A stretch of 64,000 nucleotides of DNA from Caldilineaceae bacterium (GCA_026645575.1 JAPKMW010000044.1:1-64000); one strand, 5' to 3'. Positions 27,473-40,279 are shown, counted from the first letter of the stretch. Numbers and translations are program-made. The notes: a model not told the origin generated them from the letters alone.

Positions 27473-27609
27473 GAATCTCTCAATCTCTGTTCACCTGGAG
27501 ATTGAGAGATTGAGAGATTGAGAGATTAGGTAACGATCAAGCCTCTGTCCGCTCGTAGCCGGTCACCGGTTGCCTTTTAGGCGCGGCTACGAGCGGGCTT
27601 AGTAGTTAC
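27473..27609. repeat. Double palindrome between ahcY and metK
   Basis: Two elements in tandem. First is a word hairpin of GAGATTGA units (27473-27487 against 27499-27528). Second is GTAAC...CCGCTCGTAGCC (27549-27560) pairing with GGCTACGAGCGG (27585-27596) and an outer GTAAC/GTTAC pair. The second resembles the AGTC-CGT-GACT class but is shortened in the middle. Confidence 0.7.
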
Positions 27610-27659
27610 GAGATTAAGAAATTAACTGCTTTGCGTTCTGTAATACAAAATCAATCGGA

Positions 27660-28982
<1,323 letters not shown>

Positions 28983-29014
28983 CTAATTTAATACTTTGTA
29001 TGACAGGATGACAC

Positions 29015-29158
29015 GGTGAAAGGGTGACAAGGTGACAAGGTGAGAAGGAGGACAAAAATGTAAACAGCGTTCTCCCTGCAAGAAACCTTCTCGTCTCCCC
29101 ATCTTCTTGTCTCTTGTTTACCCCTTCACCTTGTCACCTTGTCACCTTGTCACCTTGC
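29015..29158. repeat. Word hairpin made of GGTGACAA repeats
   Basis: GGTGAAAGGGTGACAAGGTGAC (29015 on, continuing to 29048) is opposed by CACCTTGTCACCTTGTCACC repeats (29121-29158). Each arm is several tandem copies of GGTGACAA. It lies between the UDP-sugar dehydrogenase and ahcY. Confidence 0.75.
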
Positions 29159-29161
29159 CAA

Positions 29162-30538
29162 TTAATAGTGCATCGGATGGGTCAACGGCGGCTTGCCGAT
29201 GGCGTGAACATTAAAGCCTTCCTCGTGCAATTGACGGTGGTTAAGCAGGTTGCGACCATCAAAGATAAAGGCGGGCTTAATCATTTCTCGGTAAATTTGG
29301 TTGTAGTCCAGTTCCGCATAGGCCGCCCAGTCGGTCATAATGGCGATGGCGTGAGCACCCTGCGCCGCCTTATAGGGATCGGATTCAAAGGTGGCGCGTT
29401 GCGCTAGTTCACCCAAGTCGGCTCGGCCATTTTCCAAGGCATGGGGGTCGGTCAGCACCACTTCGGCGCGTTCTTCCAGCAGGGCGCGACAGACATTGAG
29501 CGCGGGCGATTCACGCGTGTCGCTTGTGTTGGCCTTGAAGGCAACGCCAAAGAGGGCAATTCGCTTGCCGGCCACGGTGTTAAACATGGCCGAAACCATG
29601 TTAGAGACAAAGCGCGCCTGCTGATGCTCATTCATCTTAACGACCTGTTCCCAATAGTCAGCGACCTCATACAGCCCGTAATATTCGCAAAGGTAGACTA
29701 AGTTGAGAATATCTTTGCGGAAACAGGAGCCGCCAAAGCCGATGCTGGCCTTTAGGAAGTTAGGGCCGATGCGCCGATCCAAGCCGATGGCATGGGCAAC
29801 TTCTAAGACGTTGGCTTCGGTCTTCTCACAGAGCGCCGCAATCGCATTAATCGAGGAGACACGTTGGGCCAAAAACGCATTGGCCGCCAGCTTGGATAAT
29901 TCACTCGACCAGACGTTGGTTGTGATGATACGCTCCTTGGGCACCCAGTTGGAGTAGATTTCGGCAATCGTAGCCGCAGCCTTTTCGCCCGATGGCGTTT
30001 CGCGCCCGCCGATCAGCACCCGGTCGGGGTGTTCCATGTCGCGAATGGCGGTGCCTTCGGCCAGAAATTCGGGGTTGGAGACCACATCAAAGTGCAGCCC
30101 TTTGGTGTTGGAATTGAGAATGTACTCCATCGCCTCGGCGGTGCGCACCGGCAAGGTACTCTTCTCGACGACAATTTTAGGCGTGACCGAGTTCTCCAAA
30201 ATTTGGCGCGCGGTCTTTTCCCAAAATTGGAGATCAGCCGCTTTGCCGGCGCCCTGCCCAAAACTTTTGGTCGGCGTATTCACACTGACAAAGATGATGT
30301 CCGCCTCGGCAATGTGGCGGTTCACTTCTGTCGAGAAAAAGAGGTTACGATTACGGGCGCCCAGGACTACATCATCCAGACCAGGTTCGTAGATCGGCAG
30401 GCGGTCCGATTGCCAGGCAGCAATACGCGCCGCATTAGAATCCACCACCACCACGCGATGGTGCGGACAATGTTTCGCCACCACCGCCATCGTAGGGCCG
30501 CCCACATACCCAGCGCCAATACACAGAATATTTGCCAT
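29162..30538 (-). CDS. UDP-glucose 6-dehydrogenase-like nucleotide-sugar dehydrogenase
   Basis: A 458-residue NAD-dependent enzyme that oxidises UDP-glucose (or a related nucleotide sugar) to the uronate in two steps. Visible are the Rossmann start GAGYVGGPTM, FVSVNTPTK, the NPEFLAEGTAIRDMEHPDRVLIGG region, and the catalytic cysteine in IGFGGSCFRKDILN. The C-terminal domain has FGVAFKANTSDTRESPA. It resembles the eukaryote-like UGDH group more than the short bacterial type. It provides precursors for surface polysaccharide. Its place in the methyl-cycle cluster seems incidental. A good AGGAGAGAAGG site precedes the ATG. Confidence 0.93.
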   Translation of the reverse strand: MANILCIGAGYVGGPTMAVVAKHCPHHRVVVVDSNAARIAAWQSDRLPIYEPGLDDVVLGARNRNLFFSTEVNRHIAEADIIFVSVNTPTKSFGQGAGKAADLQFWEKTARQILENSVTPKIVVEKSTLPVRTAEAMEYILNSNTKGLHFDVVSNPEFLAEGTAIRDMEHPDRVLIGGRETPSGEKAAATIAEIYSNWVPKERIITTNVWSSELSKLAANAFLAQRVSSINAIAALCEKTEANVLEVAHAIGLDRRIGPNFLKASIGFGGSCFRKDILNLVYLCEYYGLYEVADYWEQVVKMNEHQQARFVSNMVSAMFNTVAGKRIALFGVAFKANTSDTRESPALNVCRALLEERAEVVLTDPHALENGRADLGELAQRATFESDPYKAAQGAHAIAIMTDWAAYAELDYNQIYREMIKPAFIFDGRNLLNHRQLHEEGFNVHAIGKPPLTHPMHY

Positions 30539-30615
30539 GCAAACTTTCCTTCTCTCCTACCGGGGGTTCCCGCGCAAGGGAAACCACCCACCAACTATCG
30601 ACTTTTCGATCACTG

Positions 30616-30664
30616 TCAAGCTTTGCGCGGAGCCAGTCGGTGACTGGCTCCGCGCAAAGCTTGA
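30616..30664. repeat. Perfect palindrome, AGTC-GGT-GACT class
   Basis: 23-base arms (30616-30638 and 30642-30664) pair perfectly around a 3-base loop. The centre is AGCCAGTC-GGT-GACTGGCT, the kernel shared with palindromes at 38389, 39919, 47738 and 49618. It lies just downstream of the GNAT gene at 30668. Confidence 0.85.
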
Positions 30665-30667
30665 TCG

Positions 30668-31489
30668 TTACCTTTTTTTACTGCCTTCCGCCTCAACATA
30701 CGAGCAATAGGTTGTAAAGCCAAGCTGTTCATAGAGGCGACGCGCAGTTGCGTTGCTTTCATCGACGTTGAGCACTATGGTAGTCACGTTGCGCGTTTGT
30801 AACTCAGTCACGATGGCGCTCAACACGGCGCGGGCATAGCCTTTGCCCCGCTGTGCCGGGTGTGTATACATGTTGCCAATGGCGCCCATGCCGGCTTCCC
30901 AGGCGATGATATGGGTGCCGCCGACGGCGCAAAGGTCGCCCGTTTCATCTTTGACGCCGTAGAAGACGCCATCATCCAGTTGATAAGGATCAAAATAATC
31001 AGGTGTAAAAGGGCCGCCGTGGGCATAGAGTGTGCGAATTGCGGCCGCATCGGTGGGCTGTAAACGCACAAGTGGCAGCGTTGTCGGTGGCGTAAAGCGA
31101 ATACCCTCACTCAATACCATGCGCACCATTCGATGCGGCTCACCCAACATATAGTACACGTCCATCAATGGTAGATGTTCGGGGCGTAGGGTGACATAGA
31201 TCTGTGCCGGCCAGGTATCGCCGGCCAAGGCCAGAGCGACCGCCGCTTCATCGCCAATGGCAAAGAGAATCGGCGGGTGCAAGGCGGTAAAGAGCAGTAG
31301 CACCGCTTGCCCCCGGCTGTCATCCACCACCGACCAGCGGCAATGATCAGCAAAGGTCGGTTGCAGATCAGCAATGGCATAGACCGACCAGATGGGGTCG
31401 CGTTGTAGAATCGATTGAATGTGTTGTAGGTCAGGCGTTGTATTCAACAGGTTTCCTCGCGCTATCGTAACGATAAGGCGTTTACTCAA
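30668..31489 (-). CDS. GNAT-family N-acetyltransferase
   Basis: A 273-residue protein. The C-terminal half is a GNAT fold: GNMYTHPAQRGKGYARAVLSAIV holds the acetyl-CoA loop (QRGKGYA), followed by NVDESNATARRLYEQLGF. The N-terminal half resembles the FR47-like or aminoglycoside-like lobes and may bind the substrate. The substrate is unknown. It starts with TTG directly after the TGA of the kinase gene upstream (no gap), which implies translational coupling. Confidence 0.83.
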   Translation of the reverse strand: MSKRLIVTIARGNLLNTTPDLQHIQSILQRDPIWSVYAIADLQPTFADHCRWSVVDDSRGQAVLLLFTALHPPILFAIGDEAAVALALAGDTWPAQIYVTLRPEHLPLMDVYYMLGEPHRMVRMVLSEGIRFTPPTTLPLVRLQPTDAAAIRTLYAHGGPFTPDYFDPYQLDDGVFYGVKDETGDLCAVGGTHIIAWEAGMGAIGNMYTHPAQRGKGYARAVLSAIVTELQTRNVTTIVLNVDESNATARRLYEQLGFTTYCSYVEAEGSKKR

Positions 31490-32458
31490 TCAATTGTTTA
31501 ACCAGGCCAATCGGGGTTCAAAGCCAAAATTCGCTTCATAGCGCGCCCGGAATTCATCAAGCGTGAAATAGTGGTCAATCGGGCCGGCATGTTCCAATGA
31601 ATAGACCGCCGACAACGCGCCCACGCGACCACAAATATCCAGTGGCAAGCCAACCCGTTGGGCCGCAAAGAAGCCGCCGCGGTAAGCATCCCCGGCGCCC
31701 GTTGGATTAACGACCTGAGCCAGTTTGGCTGACGGGATCTCATAGGCCGGGCCGCGACCATAGTCGGTGTAGATCATGCTCCCCCGCTCACTATGCGTAA
31801 CCACCAAGATGGCAACCTTCTGTTGTAATTCTTCCAACGACCAGCCGGTCTTGCTTTGAATAATGGCCGCTTCATAATCATTGCAGAAAAGATAGGCTGC
31901 GCCCTGAAAATGGGTAGTCATCTCTTCGCCGCTAAAGCGCGCCACCTGCCAGCTTGGATCCAAGGCGAAGGGAATGCCCAACGCTTTGCACTCAGCCGCC
32001 TGGTTAAGCATCGCCACCGGATCGCCGGCGCCAATGAGGACGAGCTTGGCGTTCTGTAACCCCTGACCGGCCAACGTATATTCACTGGCGTGCAGCATAG
32101 CGCCGGAGTAGAAGCTGGAAATCTGACGCCCTTCGTTGTCTGTGTTGCAGAAGAAAGAGGCTGTAAATTTATTGCTAATCTCCACCAGATGCGTCGTGTT
32201 GATACCGATTTCTTCCAGCCAGCGACGATAGTCGCCAAAGTCTTGCCCCACGGTCGAAAAGAGGGTCGGGTTGCCATTGAGCAACTTATAGGTGTAGGCA
32301 ATATTGGTTGCAACGCCGCCCCGCTGGCGTGTCATCGTATCAACCAGAAAGCTCAAGGTAATGTTCTCAAGTTGGTCGGGCAGGATGTGATCCCGAAAGC
32401 GACCGGGGTAGCTCATCAGGTAATCATAAGCCACCGAACCGGTGATCACAAGCGACAT
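31490..32458 (-). CDS. PfkB-family carbohydrate/nucleoside kinase, adenosine-kinase-like
   Basis: About 322 residues of the ribokinase/PfkB family. The N-terminal RQRGGVATNIAY and the C-terminal anion-hole motif NPTGAGDAYRGGF with its catalytic Asp are clear. The N terminus (GSVAYDYLMSYPGRF) matches PfkB proteins usually annotated as adenosine kinase in this phylum. In this neighbourhood, turning adenosine from AhcY into AMP makes sense, but a sugar substrate cannot be excluded. I use the ATG at 32458 with AAAGGAT upstream; the longer frame to 32518 has no support. Confidence 0.85.
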   Translation of the reverse strand: MSLVITGSVAYDYLMSYPGRFRDHILPDQLENITLSFLVDTMTRQRGGVATNIAYTYKLLNGNPTLFSTVGQDFGDYRRWLEEIGINTTHLVEISNKFTASFFCNTDNEGRQISSFYSGAMLHASEYTLAGQGLQNAKLVLIGAGDPVAMLNQAAECKALGIPFALDPSWQVARFSGEEMTTHFQGAAYLFCNDYEAAIIQSKTGWSLEELQQKVAILVVTHSERGSMIYTDYGRGPAYEIPSAKLAQVVNPTGAGDAYRGGFFAAQRVGLPLDICGRVGALSAVYSLEHAGPIDHYFTLDEFRARYEANFGFEPRLAWLNN

Positions 32459-32490
32459 AGAGAGATCCTTTCTTTCATAACAGGTATTGG

Positions 32491-32536
32491 GTATTAGATA
32501 TTGGGTATTGACACGCAAATACCCAATATCTAATAC
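32491..32536. repeat. Word hairpin (ATTGGGTATTAG type)
   Basis: 19-base arms 32491-32509 and 32518-32536 pair perfectly. Each is made of TATTGGGTATT/TAGATATT words. It lies between the LOG gene stop (32542) and the kinase start. Confidence 0.8.
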
Positions 32537-32541
32537 TCCAG

Positions 32542-33159
32542 TTAGGCCCGCCAGCTTTCGAGCTTTAAGATCCCCGGCGGCGGTGTATGGTTGATTAAAC
32601 GCGTTAACAAAGTTTCCGGTTCGGCTTCGACAATAAAGAGATCCCGGTGAACTGGTCGAATAAAGCCTTCGGTGATGGCGCGATCAACCCAGGCGACCAG
32701 TGGGTCAAAGTAACCGGCGACATTCAGCAGGCCGATGGCTTTTTGTTGGATGCCCAGTTGGTTCCAGGTGAGCGCTTCAAAGAGTTCGTCCAGCGTGCCA
32801 TAGCCGCCCGGCAGGACGATGTAGGCATCTGACAAGCGGGCCATGGTCGCTTTGCGTTCGTGCATGGTTTCAACCAGGATCAACTCGCCATGCGCCTGGG
32901 CCAGCGACTCAGCAACGGGCAACTCTTTACTCATCAGCGCCGTTGGCAAAACGCCAACAACAGTGCCGCCGCCGGCCAGAACGGTGTGCGCCACCACGCC
33001 CATCAAGCCGACCCCGCCGCCGCCATAGACTAAGCCTAACCCTTGTTGCGCCATCACCTGACCCAACCGTTCGGCAGCCGCCTGGTAGATCGGCTGGCTG
33101 CCCATGCTGGAGCCGCAGAAAACGCAAATGGTGTTGACGGTGCGTTCGATCTGACTCAC
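32542..33159 (-). CDS. LOG-family nucleoside 5'-monophosphate phosphoribohydrolase
   Basis: About 205 residues. The LOG signature PGGYGTLDE is present, with the upstream catalytic arginine in [13 protein letters not shown]. These enzymes split the N-glycosidic bond of AMP-like nucleotides, giving a free base and ribose 5-phosphate. I use a GTG at 33159 that overlaps the mtnA stop as GTGA and has AAGGGGGG just before it; the ATG at 33195 would give a 40-base overlap without a ribosome site. Next to mtnA and the adenosine-kinase-like gene, a purine-salvage role is plausible. Confidence 0.88.
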   Translation of the reverse strand: MSQIERTVNTICVFCGSSMGSQPIYQAAAERLGQVMAQQGLGLVYGGGGVGLMGVVAHTVLAGGGTVVGVLPTALMSKELPVAESLAQAHGELILVETMHERKATMARLSDAYIVLPGGYGTLDELFEALTWNQLGIQQKAIGLLNVAGYFDPLVAWVDRAITEGFIRPVHRDLFIVEAEPETLLTRLINHTPPPGILKLESWRA

Positions 33160-34247
33160 TGGCCCCCCTTGCGCGTGCCCCGCTCCAGCCGGCATGCTTC
33201 GATACGGGCTTCCGCCGCTTCCTTGGCGCGGCGCAGGCTTTCGGTGAAGGGGGGGTAACAGATGCCCTCTTCCGTGATGATGCCGGTGAGATAGCGATGG
33301 GGCGTGACATCAAAGGCCGGGTTATAGACCGGTACATCCAAGGGCGCAATGATGGTGTCACCCACATGGGTCACTTCTTCGGGGCCGCGCTCTTCAATCG
33401 GAATCTGGTCGCCGGTGGGCAGGTTCAGGTCAATGGTGCTGGTCGGCACGACGGCATAGGTGGGGATGCCATTTTCCTTGGCGCAGACCGAAATCTTATA
33501 GGTGCCGATCTTATTGGCGACATCGCCATTGGCTGCCACCCGGTCGGCGCCAAAGATGACCAGATCGACCTTACCAGTGCGCATGAGATGACCAGCAGCA
33601 TTATCGGCAATCAGGTGCATGGGAATTTCGGCGCGCATGAGTTCCCAGGCTGTCAAGCGGGCGCCTTGTAAGCGCGGACGCGTCTCATCCACCCAAACAT
33701 GAATCGGCTTGCCCTGTTCTTGACAGGCATAAATAACTCCCAACGCTGTGCCAAAATCGACCGTAGCCAGCGATCCGGTGTTGCAATGGTGCAAGAGATT
33801 GGCGCCTGCCGGCACAACCGCGGCGCCGTGATAGCCCATGCGCCGGTTGATCGCTACATCTTCATCGGCCAGCGCTTCCGCTTCGGCCAGCAGCGCACTG
33901 CGTAGGTCATCGACATTGGGCAACACGCTCTGTTCGGCCAGGGTCAATAGACGCGCCGTAGCCCAACTCAGATTGACCGCAGTCGGACGGGCGGCGTCTA
34001 ACAGGGCTTTCGCTGACCGTAACTCATTCAACAAGCCATCGCGATCAGTGGCGGCGCTGTGGTTGGCGGCCAACGCCATGCCGTAAGCGCCTGTAGCGCC
34101 AATCGCCGGCGCGCCGCGCACATACATCTCCTTGATGCTGGTTGCAACCCCTGCCACCGTATCAAATTCGGCAATGACAAATTGCCCAGGCAGCAAACGC
34201 TGGTCGATCATTTTCACTTTGTTGTCTTCCCAGTAGATCGTTCGCAT
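33156..34247 (-). CDS. mtnA: Methylthioribose-1-phosphate isomerase
   Basis: Converts 5-methylthioribose 1-phosphate to methylthioribulose 1-phosphate in methionine salvage. It belongs to the eIF2B-like family. About 363 residues. Motifs include [56 protein letters not shown] and [19 protein letters not shown] with the catalytic Asp. The start at 34247 (MRTIYWED) has GGGAG 8 bases upstream; the extension to 34346 is the leader. mtnB/C/D/K are not visible here. A terminator-like hairpin stands in its leader. It is translationally coupled to the LOG gene. Confidence 0.95.
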   Translation of the reverse strand: MRTIYWEDNKVKMIDQRLLPGQFVIAEFDTVAGVATSIKEMYVRGAPAIGATGAYGMALAANHSAATDRDGLLNELRSAKALLDAARPTAVNLSWATARLLTLAEQSVLPNVDDLRSALLAEAEALADEDVAINRRMGYHGAAVVPAGANLLHHCNTGSLATVDFGTALGVIYACQEQGKPIHVWVDETRPRLQGARLTAWELMRAEIPMHLIADNAAGHLMRTGKVDLVIFGADRVAANGDVANKIGTYKISVCAKENGIPTYAVVPTSTIDLNLPTGDQIPIEERGPEEVTHVGDTIIAPLDVPVYNPAFDVTPHRYLTGIITEEGICYPPFTESLRRAKEAAEARIEACRLERGTRKGGQ

Positions 34248-34285
34248 CAGTTTTGCTCCCATCAATGTAATGCTCAAATTCCCAA

Positions 34286-34356
34286 TAAAAAACGCCCACC
34301 GGTCAGCACCGAGCAGGCGTAGAACGCAATCCAAGCCATAGCGCAATGGCGCTATG
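34286..34356 (-). promoter_or_regulatory. mtnA leader: hairpin plus terminator-like stem, possible attenuator
   Basis: On the minus strand, 34356-34337 forms an 8-bp hairpin (CATAGCGC/GCGCTATG). It can instead fold as GCCAT/ATGGC, using overlapping bases. Next, 34320-34293 folds as a GC-rich stem (CGCC...CGGT/ACCGGTGGGCG) followed by TTTTTT at 34292-34287. Either the stem ends the upstream small-ORF transcript, or it attenuates mtnA. It does not match SAM-I or SAM-II riboswitch consensus. Confidence 0.5.
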
Positions 34357-34606
34357 TTCCTACCCTGCTATAGGCCCTATGATTTAGTTGGTTGTCCAAC
34401 TGCTGCAAGCAGATAAATCCCTGCAGTACAGCGGACAATCATTCAGCGGTGCGCTTCAACGAAAGATAGGGTTGCCAGCAAAGCGACCAAATCGACCATT
34501 GAGTACGCACCACAACCAAAAGCCAGGGCTCCAGCGGGTTGTGGAAATGAAAAGTATGCCATTGAAACTGCGTTAAAATATCATACAGTGATGAGCTTTG
34601 TCAAAC

Positions 34607-34744
34607 TTATTGCGGTTGTAAATAAGACAATTCAACAACGGCTGGCAGTTCCGCCGCCTGAACAGCTTGCGCCAGAATCAGAATCAGTAAGGTCAGAACT
34701 AACGTAAGCATGATCCGCAGAAAAGCTGCTCGTACAACGCGCAT
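34607..34744 (-). CDS. Small signal-peptide/membrane peptide, 45 residues
   Basis: Too short for usual gene finders. It reads MRVVRAAFLRIMLTLVLTLL then ILILAQAVQAAELPAVVELS and ends in YLQPQ. There is an Arg-rich N terminus, a strong hydrophobic stretch and an Ala-x-Ala-like cleavage region (QAVQAAE), which would leave a mature peptide of about 17 residues. A very good ribosome site GGAGGA lies 5 bases before the ATG. It is downstream of the ABC exporter on the same strand (the exporter ends at 34946), so it may be a secreted peptide linked to it. No family is recognised. Confidence 0.5.
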   Translation of the reverse strand: MRVVRAAFLRIMLTLVLTLLILILAQAVQAAELPAVVELSYLQPQ

Positions 34745-34945
34745 ACGTTCCTCCACTGCTGAAAGGATTATGATCAGGCTGCTTCACCCGAACCGGTCAG
34801 GGCTGGCGATGCATGAGCCTGAACAAAGGGAAAGCTGTCAATTTCTGACAATTGTAGCAGAAGATCGCGCAAAGTGAATATGACAATTCTCTTACAATCT
34901 TGAGGATAAATCAGCAAAATGGCGTAGCGACTTACGCGCAATATA

Positions 34946-37560
<2,615 letters not shown>

Positions 37561-37564
<4 letters not shown>

Positions 37565-38355
37565 TGATGGTGTTCCCCAACCAATTTCCCATGCACCAAG
37601 TGCATCACCTGATCCGCCTGCTGCGCGATCTCCGGCGCGTGCGTCGCCATGAGTAGCGTTTTCCCGGCGCCACGAGTCAACTCCAGCAGCAGACCGAGGA
37701 CGCTGTCACCGGTGTCCTCGTCGAGGTTGCCGGTTGGTTCATCGGCGAGGACGAGCAGCGGGTCATGGATCAGGGCGCGAGCAATGGCGACCCGTTGCTG
37801 TTCGCCGCCGCTCAACTTGTCGGGATAGGTGGCGAGACGGTCGGCCAGGCCCACCCGCTCCAGGAGCGCTTTGGCCTGGGTTTGCATCCCCTGGTGGCGA
37901 CCGGCGAGTTCCAGCGGCAGGGTCACATTTTCCAGCACCGTGAGGGTGGGAATCAGGTTGAAGAATTGAAAGACAATGCCAATGTGATGACGGCGGAAGA
38001 GGGTGCGCTGTTGCTCGCTCAGGGCGGTGATCTTGACTTCCTGGCCGCCATTGCAGATGACTACATGGCCGCTGCTGGGGGCGTCGATGCCGGAGATGAG
38101 ATTGAGCAGCGTACTCTTGCCGCTTCCCGACTTGCCCAGCAGACAGACAAACTCGCCGGCATAAAATTCCCGGTTGAGTTCATCCAAAATGGACCGGCTA
38201 CGCCCAGCTTCCTGATAGCTTTTACTCAAGGCTTCCAATCGGATGATCACCGGTCGGTTGGCGTTAACGCCGTTGGTAGTGACAGTGGCGCCGACAACTT
38301 CACCCCGCACACCGGAGGCGAATGGTTGGGTACGTGGCAAGAGTGGTTCACGCAA
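37561..38355 (-). CDS. ABC transporter ATPase (LolD/MacB type)
   Basis: About 264 residues. Walker A is [14 protein letters not shown], the signature [15 protein letters not shown] and Walker [15 protein letters not shown]; the Q-loop region is [20 protein letters not shown]. It belongs to the LolD/MacB/FtsE ATPases that pair with FtsX permeases. It overlaps the permease by 4 bases (GTGA), so the two form one transporter. The start at 38355 is a TTG and is uncertain; the conserved part begins near [16 protein letters not shown] palindrome (38389-38445) lies upstream. Confidence 0.93.
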
Positions 38356-38388
38356 GAGAGAGTCCTTTACAATCTTAGTCGATTACCC

Positions 38389-38445
38389 GCTCGTAGCCAG
38401 TCCGTGACTGGTGGTCCGGGCGCCAGTCACGGACTGGCTACGAGC
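38389..38445. repeat. Palindrome, AGTC-CGT-GACT class
   Basis: 23-base perfect arms: GCTCGTAGCCAGTCCGTGACTGG, 38389-38411, and inverse 38423-38445. Each arm contains its own 6-bp hairpin CCAGTC-CGT-GACTGG. It is in the divergent gap between the ABC ATPase and the M24 peptidase. Confidence 0.85.
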
Positions 38446-38630
38446 AAGGCAGTGATTACATAATCAGCTTTATTTGAGAAAGAAATCACAAACTCGTTGT
38501 TCCATGATATGCGCAAAGAATGCTTTTTTCTGTTGGTCTACCGACAATTTTTGTTTGGCGAATCACTGGTGCTACGGGTATGATGAGAAGACTAAAGTCT
38601 TTACTACGAGTTAAAGAAAGGCAAACCCAG

Positions 38631-39860
38631 ATGAAAACAGATCTCGACCGCCTGATGGCCGAGCGCAATTTGGATGCGCTGTTGGTCATGGGCGACGCCA
38701 GTGGTAATAAAATTATGAATTACCTGACCAATGGTGCGCCATTGGAGCGGGCGTTGGTGGTCAAACGGCGGGGCGGGCCGTTGACCCTGATTCATGGCTC
38801 GATGGAGCGTGATACAGCGGTGCAAACGGGCATGGTGTTGGTGGATCGCGATGTCCAGTATAACCGCTACCAACTGCTCAAAAAACATGACGGCAACCGG
38901 CTAGCCGCCGAGATCGACTATCTCAGCCAAGTGATTCGCGATCAAGGATTAGAAGGGCGGTTGGGCATCTATGGCACGCAGGACGCCGGGGCGGCCTTTG
39001 CGCTGCTGAATGGTTTGCAGAAGAGTACGGCCAATGTCGAATTGGTCGGCGAATTTGAGGAATCGCTCTTCTCGGTTGCACGCGAGACCAAAGATAATCA
39101 GGAAATTGAGGAATTAAAAGAGGCGGGGCGGCTCACTTGTCTGATCATGGGCGAGACGCGTGACTTTATCCAGGAGCATAATGTGTATGAGGGTGTCGTC
39201 ATGAAAAATGCCCACGAAGCGTTGACCATCGGCGATGTACGGCGCTTTATCAAGGAGCGGCTCCACGCCAATGGCATGAAGGAAGATCACGACACCATCT
39301 TTGCCCAGGGGCGCGATGCCGGTGTGCCGCACAATCGCGGCAATGACAGCGCCCCCTTGCGGCTGGGGGAGCCGATCATCTTTGACTTTTTCCCCTTCAC
39401 CAACAATGGCTACTTCCATGATGTGACGCGCACCTGGTGTCTGGGCTATGCACCGCCGGCCGTGCAAACAGCGTGGGATCAATGCAAGGAAATTTTTGAC
39501 AAGCTATTGGGTGAGTTACAAGTAGGCCGCGCCTGTCGCGACTACCAGGAACTGGCCTGTGACTATTTTGAAGCCAAGGGCCACCCTACCGTGCGCAATC
39601 AGCCCGGCACCCACGTCGGCTATGTCCACGGCTTGGGTCACGGCATTGGTCTCGACATTCACGAGGAGCCGCGCCTGAGCCACGCCGCCGGCAACGACAC
39701 CATCTTGCAACCGGGCCATGTCGTCAGCGTCGAGCCGGGGCTATACTACCCGGAGCGCGGCTTTGGCGTGCGCATTGAAGATTCGGTCGCCTTTACGGAA
39801 GCGGGGGAGTTGATCAACTTGACCGATTTTCCCTATGATTTGGTGATTCCGATGGGGTAG
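38631..39860 (+). CDS. M24 metallopeptidase (Xaa-Pro aminopeptidase/dipeptidase-like)
   Basis: About 409 residues. An N-terminal creatinase-like domain is followed by a pita-bread fold. The expected five metal ligands are seen: Asp in IIFDFFPF, Asp in FHDVTRT, His in LGHGIGLDIHE, Glu in SVEPGLYYPE, Glu in RIEDSVAF. It trims peptides ending before proline in the cytoplasm. I prefer the ATG at 38631 (MKTDLDRLM), which has AGAAAGG before it; the frame to 38520 lacks conserved content. Confidence 0.92.
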   Translation: MKTDLDRLMAERNLDALLVMGDASGNKIMNYLTNGAPLERALVVKRRGGPLTLIHGSMERDTAVQTGMVLVDRDVQYNRYQLLKKHDGNRLAAEIDYLSQVIRDQGLEGRLGIYGTQDAGAAFALLNGLQKSTANVELVGEFEESLFSVARETKDNQEIEELKEAGRLTCLIMGETRDFIQEHNVYEGVVMKNAHEALTIGDVRRFIKERLHANGMKEDHDTIFAQGRDAGVPHNRGNDSAPLRLGEPIIFDFFPFTNNGYFHDVTRTWCLGYAPPAVQTAWDQCKEIFDKLLGELQVGRACRDYQELACDYFEAKGHPTVRNQPGTHVGYVHGLGHGIGLDIHEEPRLSHAAGNDTILQPGHVVSVEPGLYYPERGFGVRIEDSVAFTEAGELINLTDFPYDLVIPMG

Positions 39861-39918
39861 TGGCGGCAAAGGGGCGGTGTAGCACAAGTCTGCCGGGAGG
39901 TAACTACTAACTCCTCCC

Positions 39919-39975
39919 GCTCTGAGCCAGTCCGTGACTGGCGGCTCAGTCGCCAGTCACGGACTGGCTCAGAGC
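39919..39975. repeat. Palindrome, AGTC-CGT-GACT class
   Basis: 25-base perfect arms (39919-39943 and 39951-39975). Outside them a further imperfect pair TAACTACTAAC / GTTAGTCGTTA extends the stem. Each arm contains CCAGTC-CGT-GACTGG. It follows the M24 gene and is a probable terminator. Confidence 0.85.
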
Positions 39976-40036
39976 GGGGTTAGTCGTTACGCTGGAAGTC
40001 GTCATTTCCCAGCAGACTTGCCGTGCAACTATATGG

Positions 40037-40245
40037 CACGGTAGCACATAAAGTAGCCGATTTACTACACTGTTCAGTAAGTTTTTTGGGATTGTGGCGT
40101 CGGGCACGAAGTGTGGCAAACAAATTGGTCACACCGAAACCCATCGGTCGTGCCACACTTCATGCCCCTACGAGAATACCGAAAAACTTAGTAAACAGTG
40201 TATTTACACCTGAAAAAGTGCTACTTTATGGCGCCGTTGAGTATA
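40037..40245. repeat. Nested three-layer palindrome
   Basis: Outer pair CATAAAGTAGC/GCTACTTTATG (40047-40057, 40220-40230). Middle pair 40066-40087/40181-40202 (TACACTGTTCAGTAAGTTTT type). Inner pair GGGCACGAAGTGTGGCA/inverse (40102-40118, 40151-40167). The right edge shares the word AAAAAGTG-TACTTT-TGGCGC with 63214 on. It looks like a MITE-type or composite element. Confidence 0.7.
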
Positions 40246-40279
40246 CATGGCAATTGCACCACTTTTATCGTTTTGTCGA

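Larger units (their letters stand above)
39861..40279. other. 419-base convergent gap with two palindromic elements
   Basis: No gene is supported. It holds the palindrome 39919-39975 and the nested element 40037-40245. The short ORF 40023-40283 runs through the nested repeat and is not credible as a gene. Confidence 0.6.
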
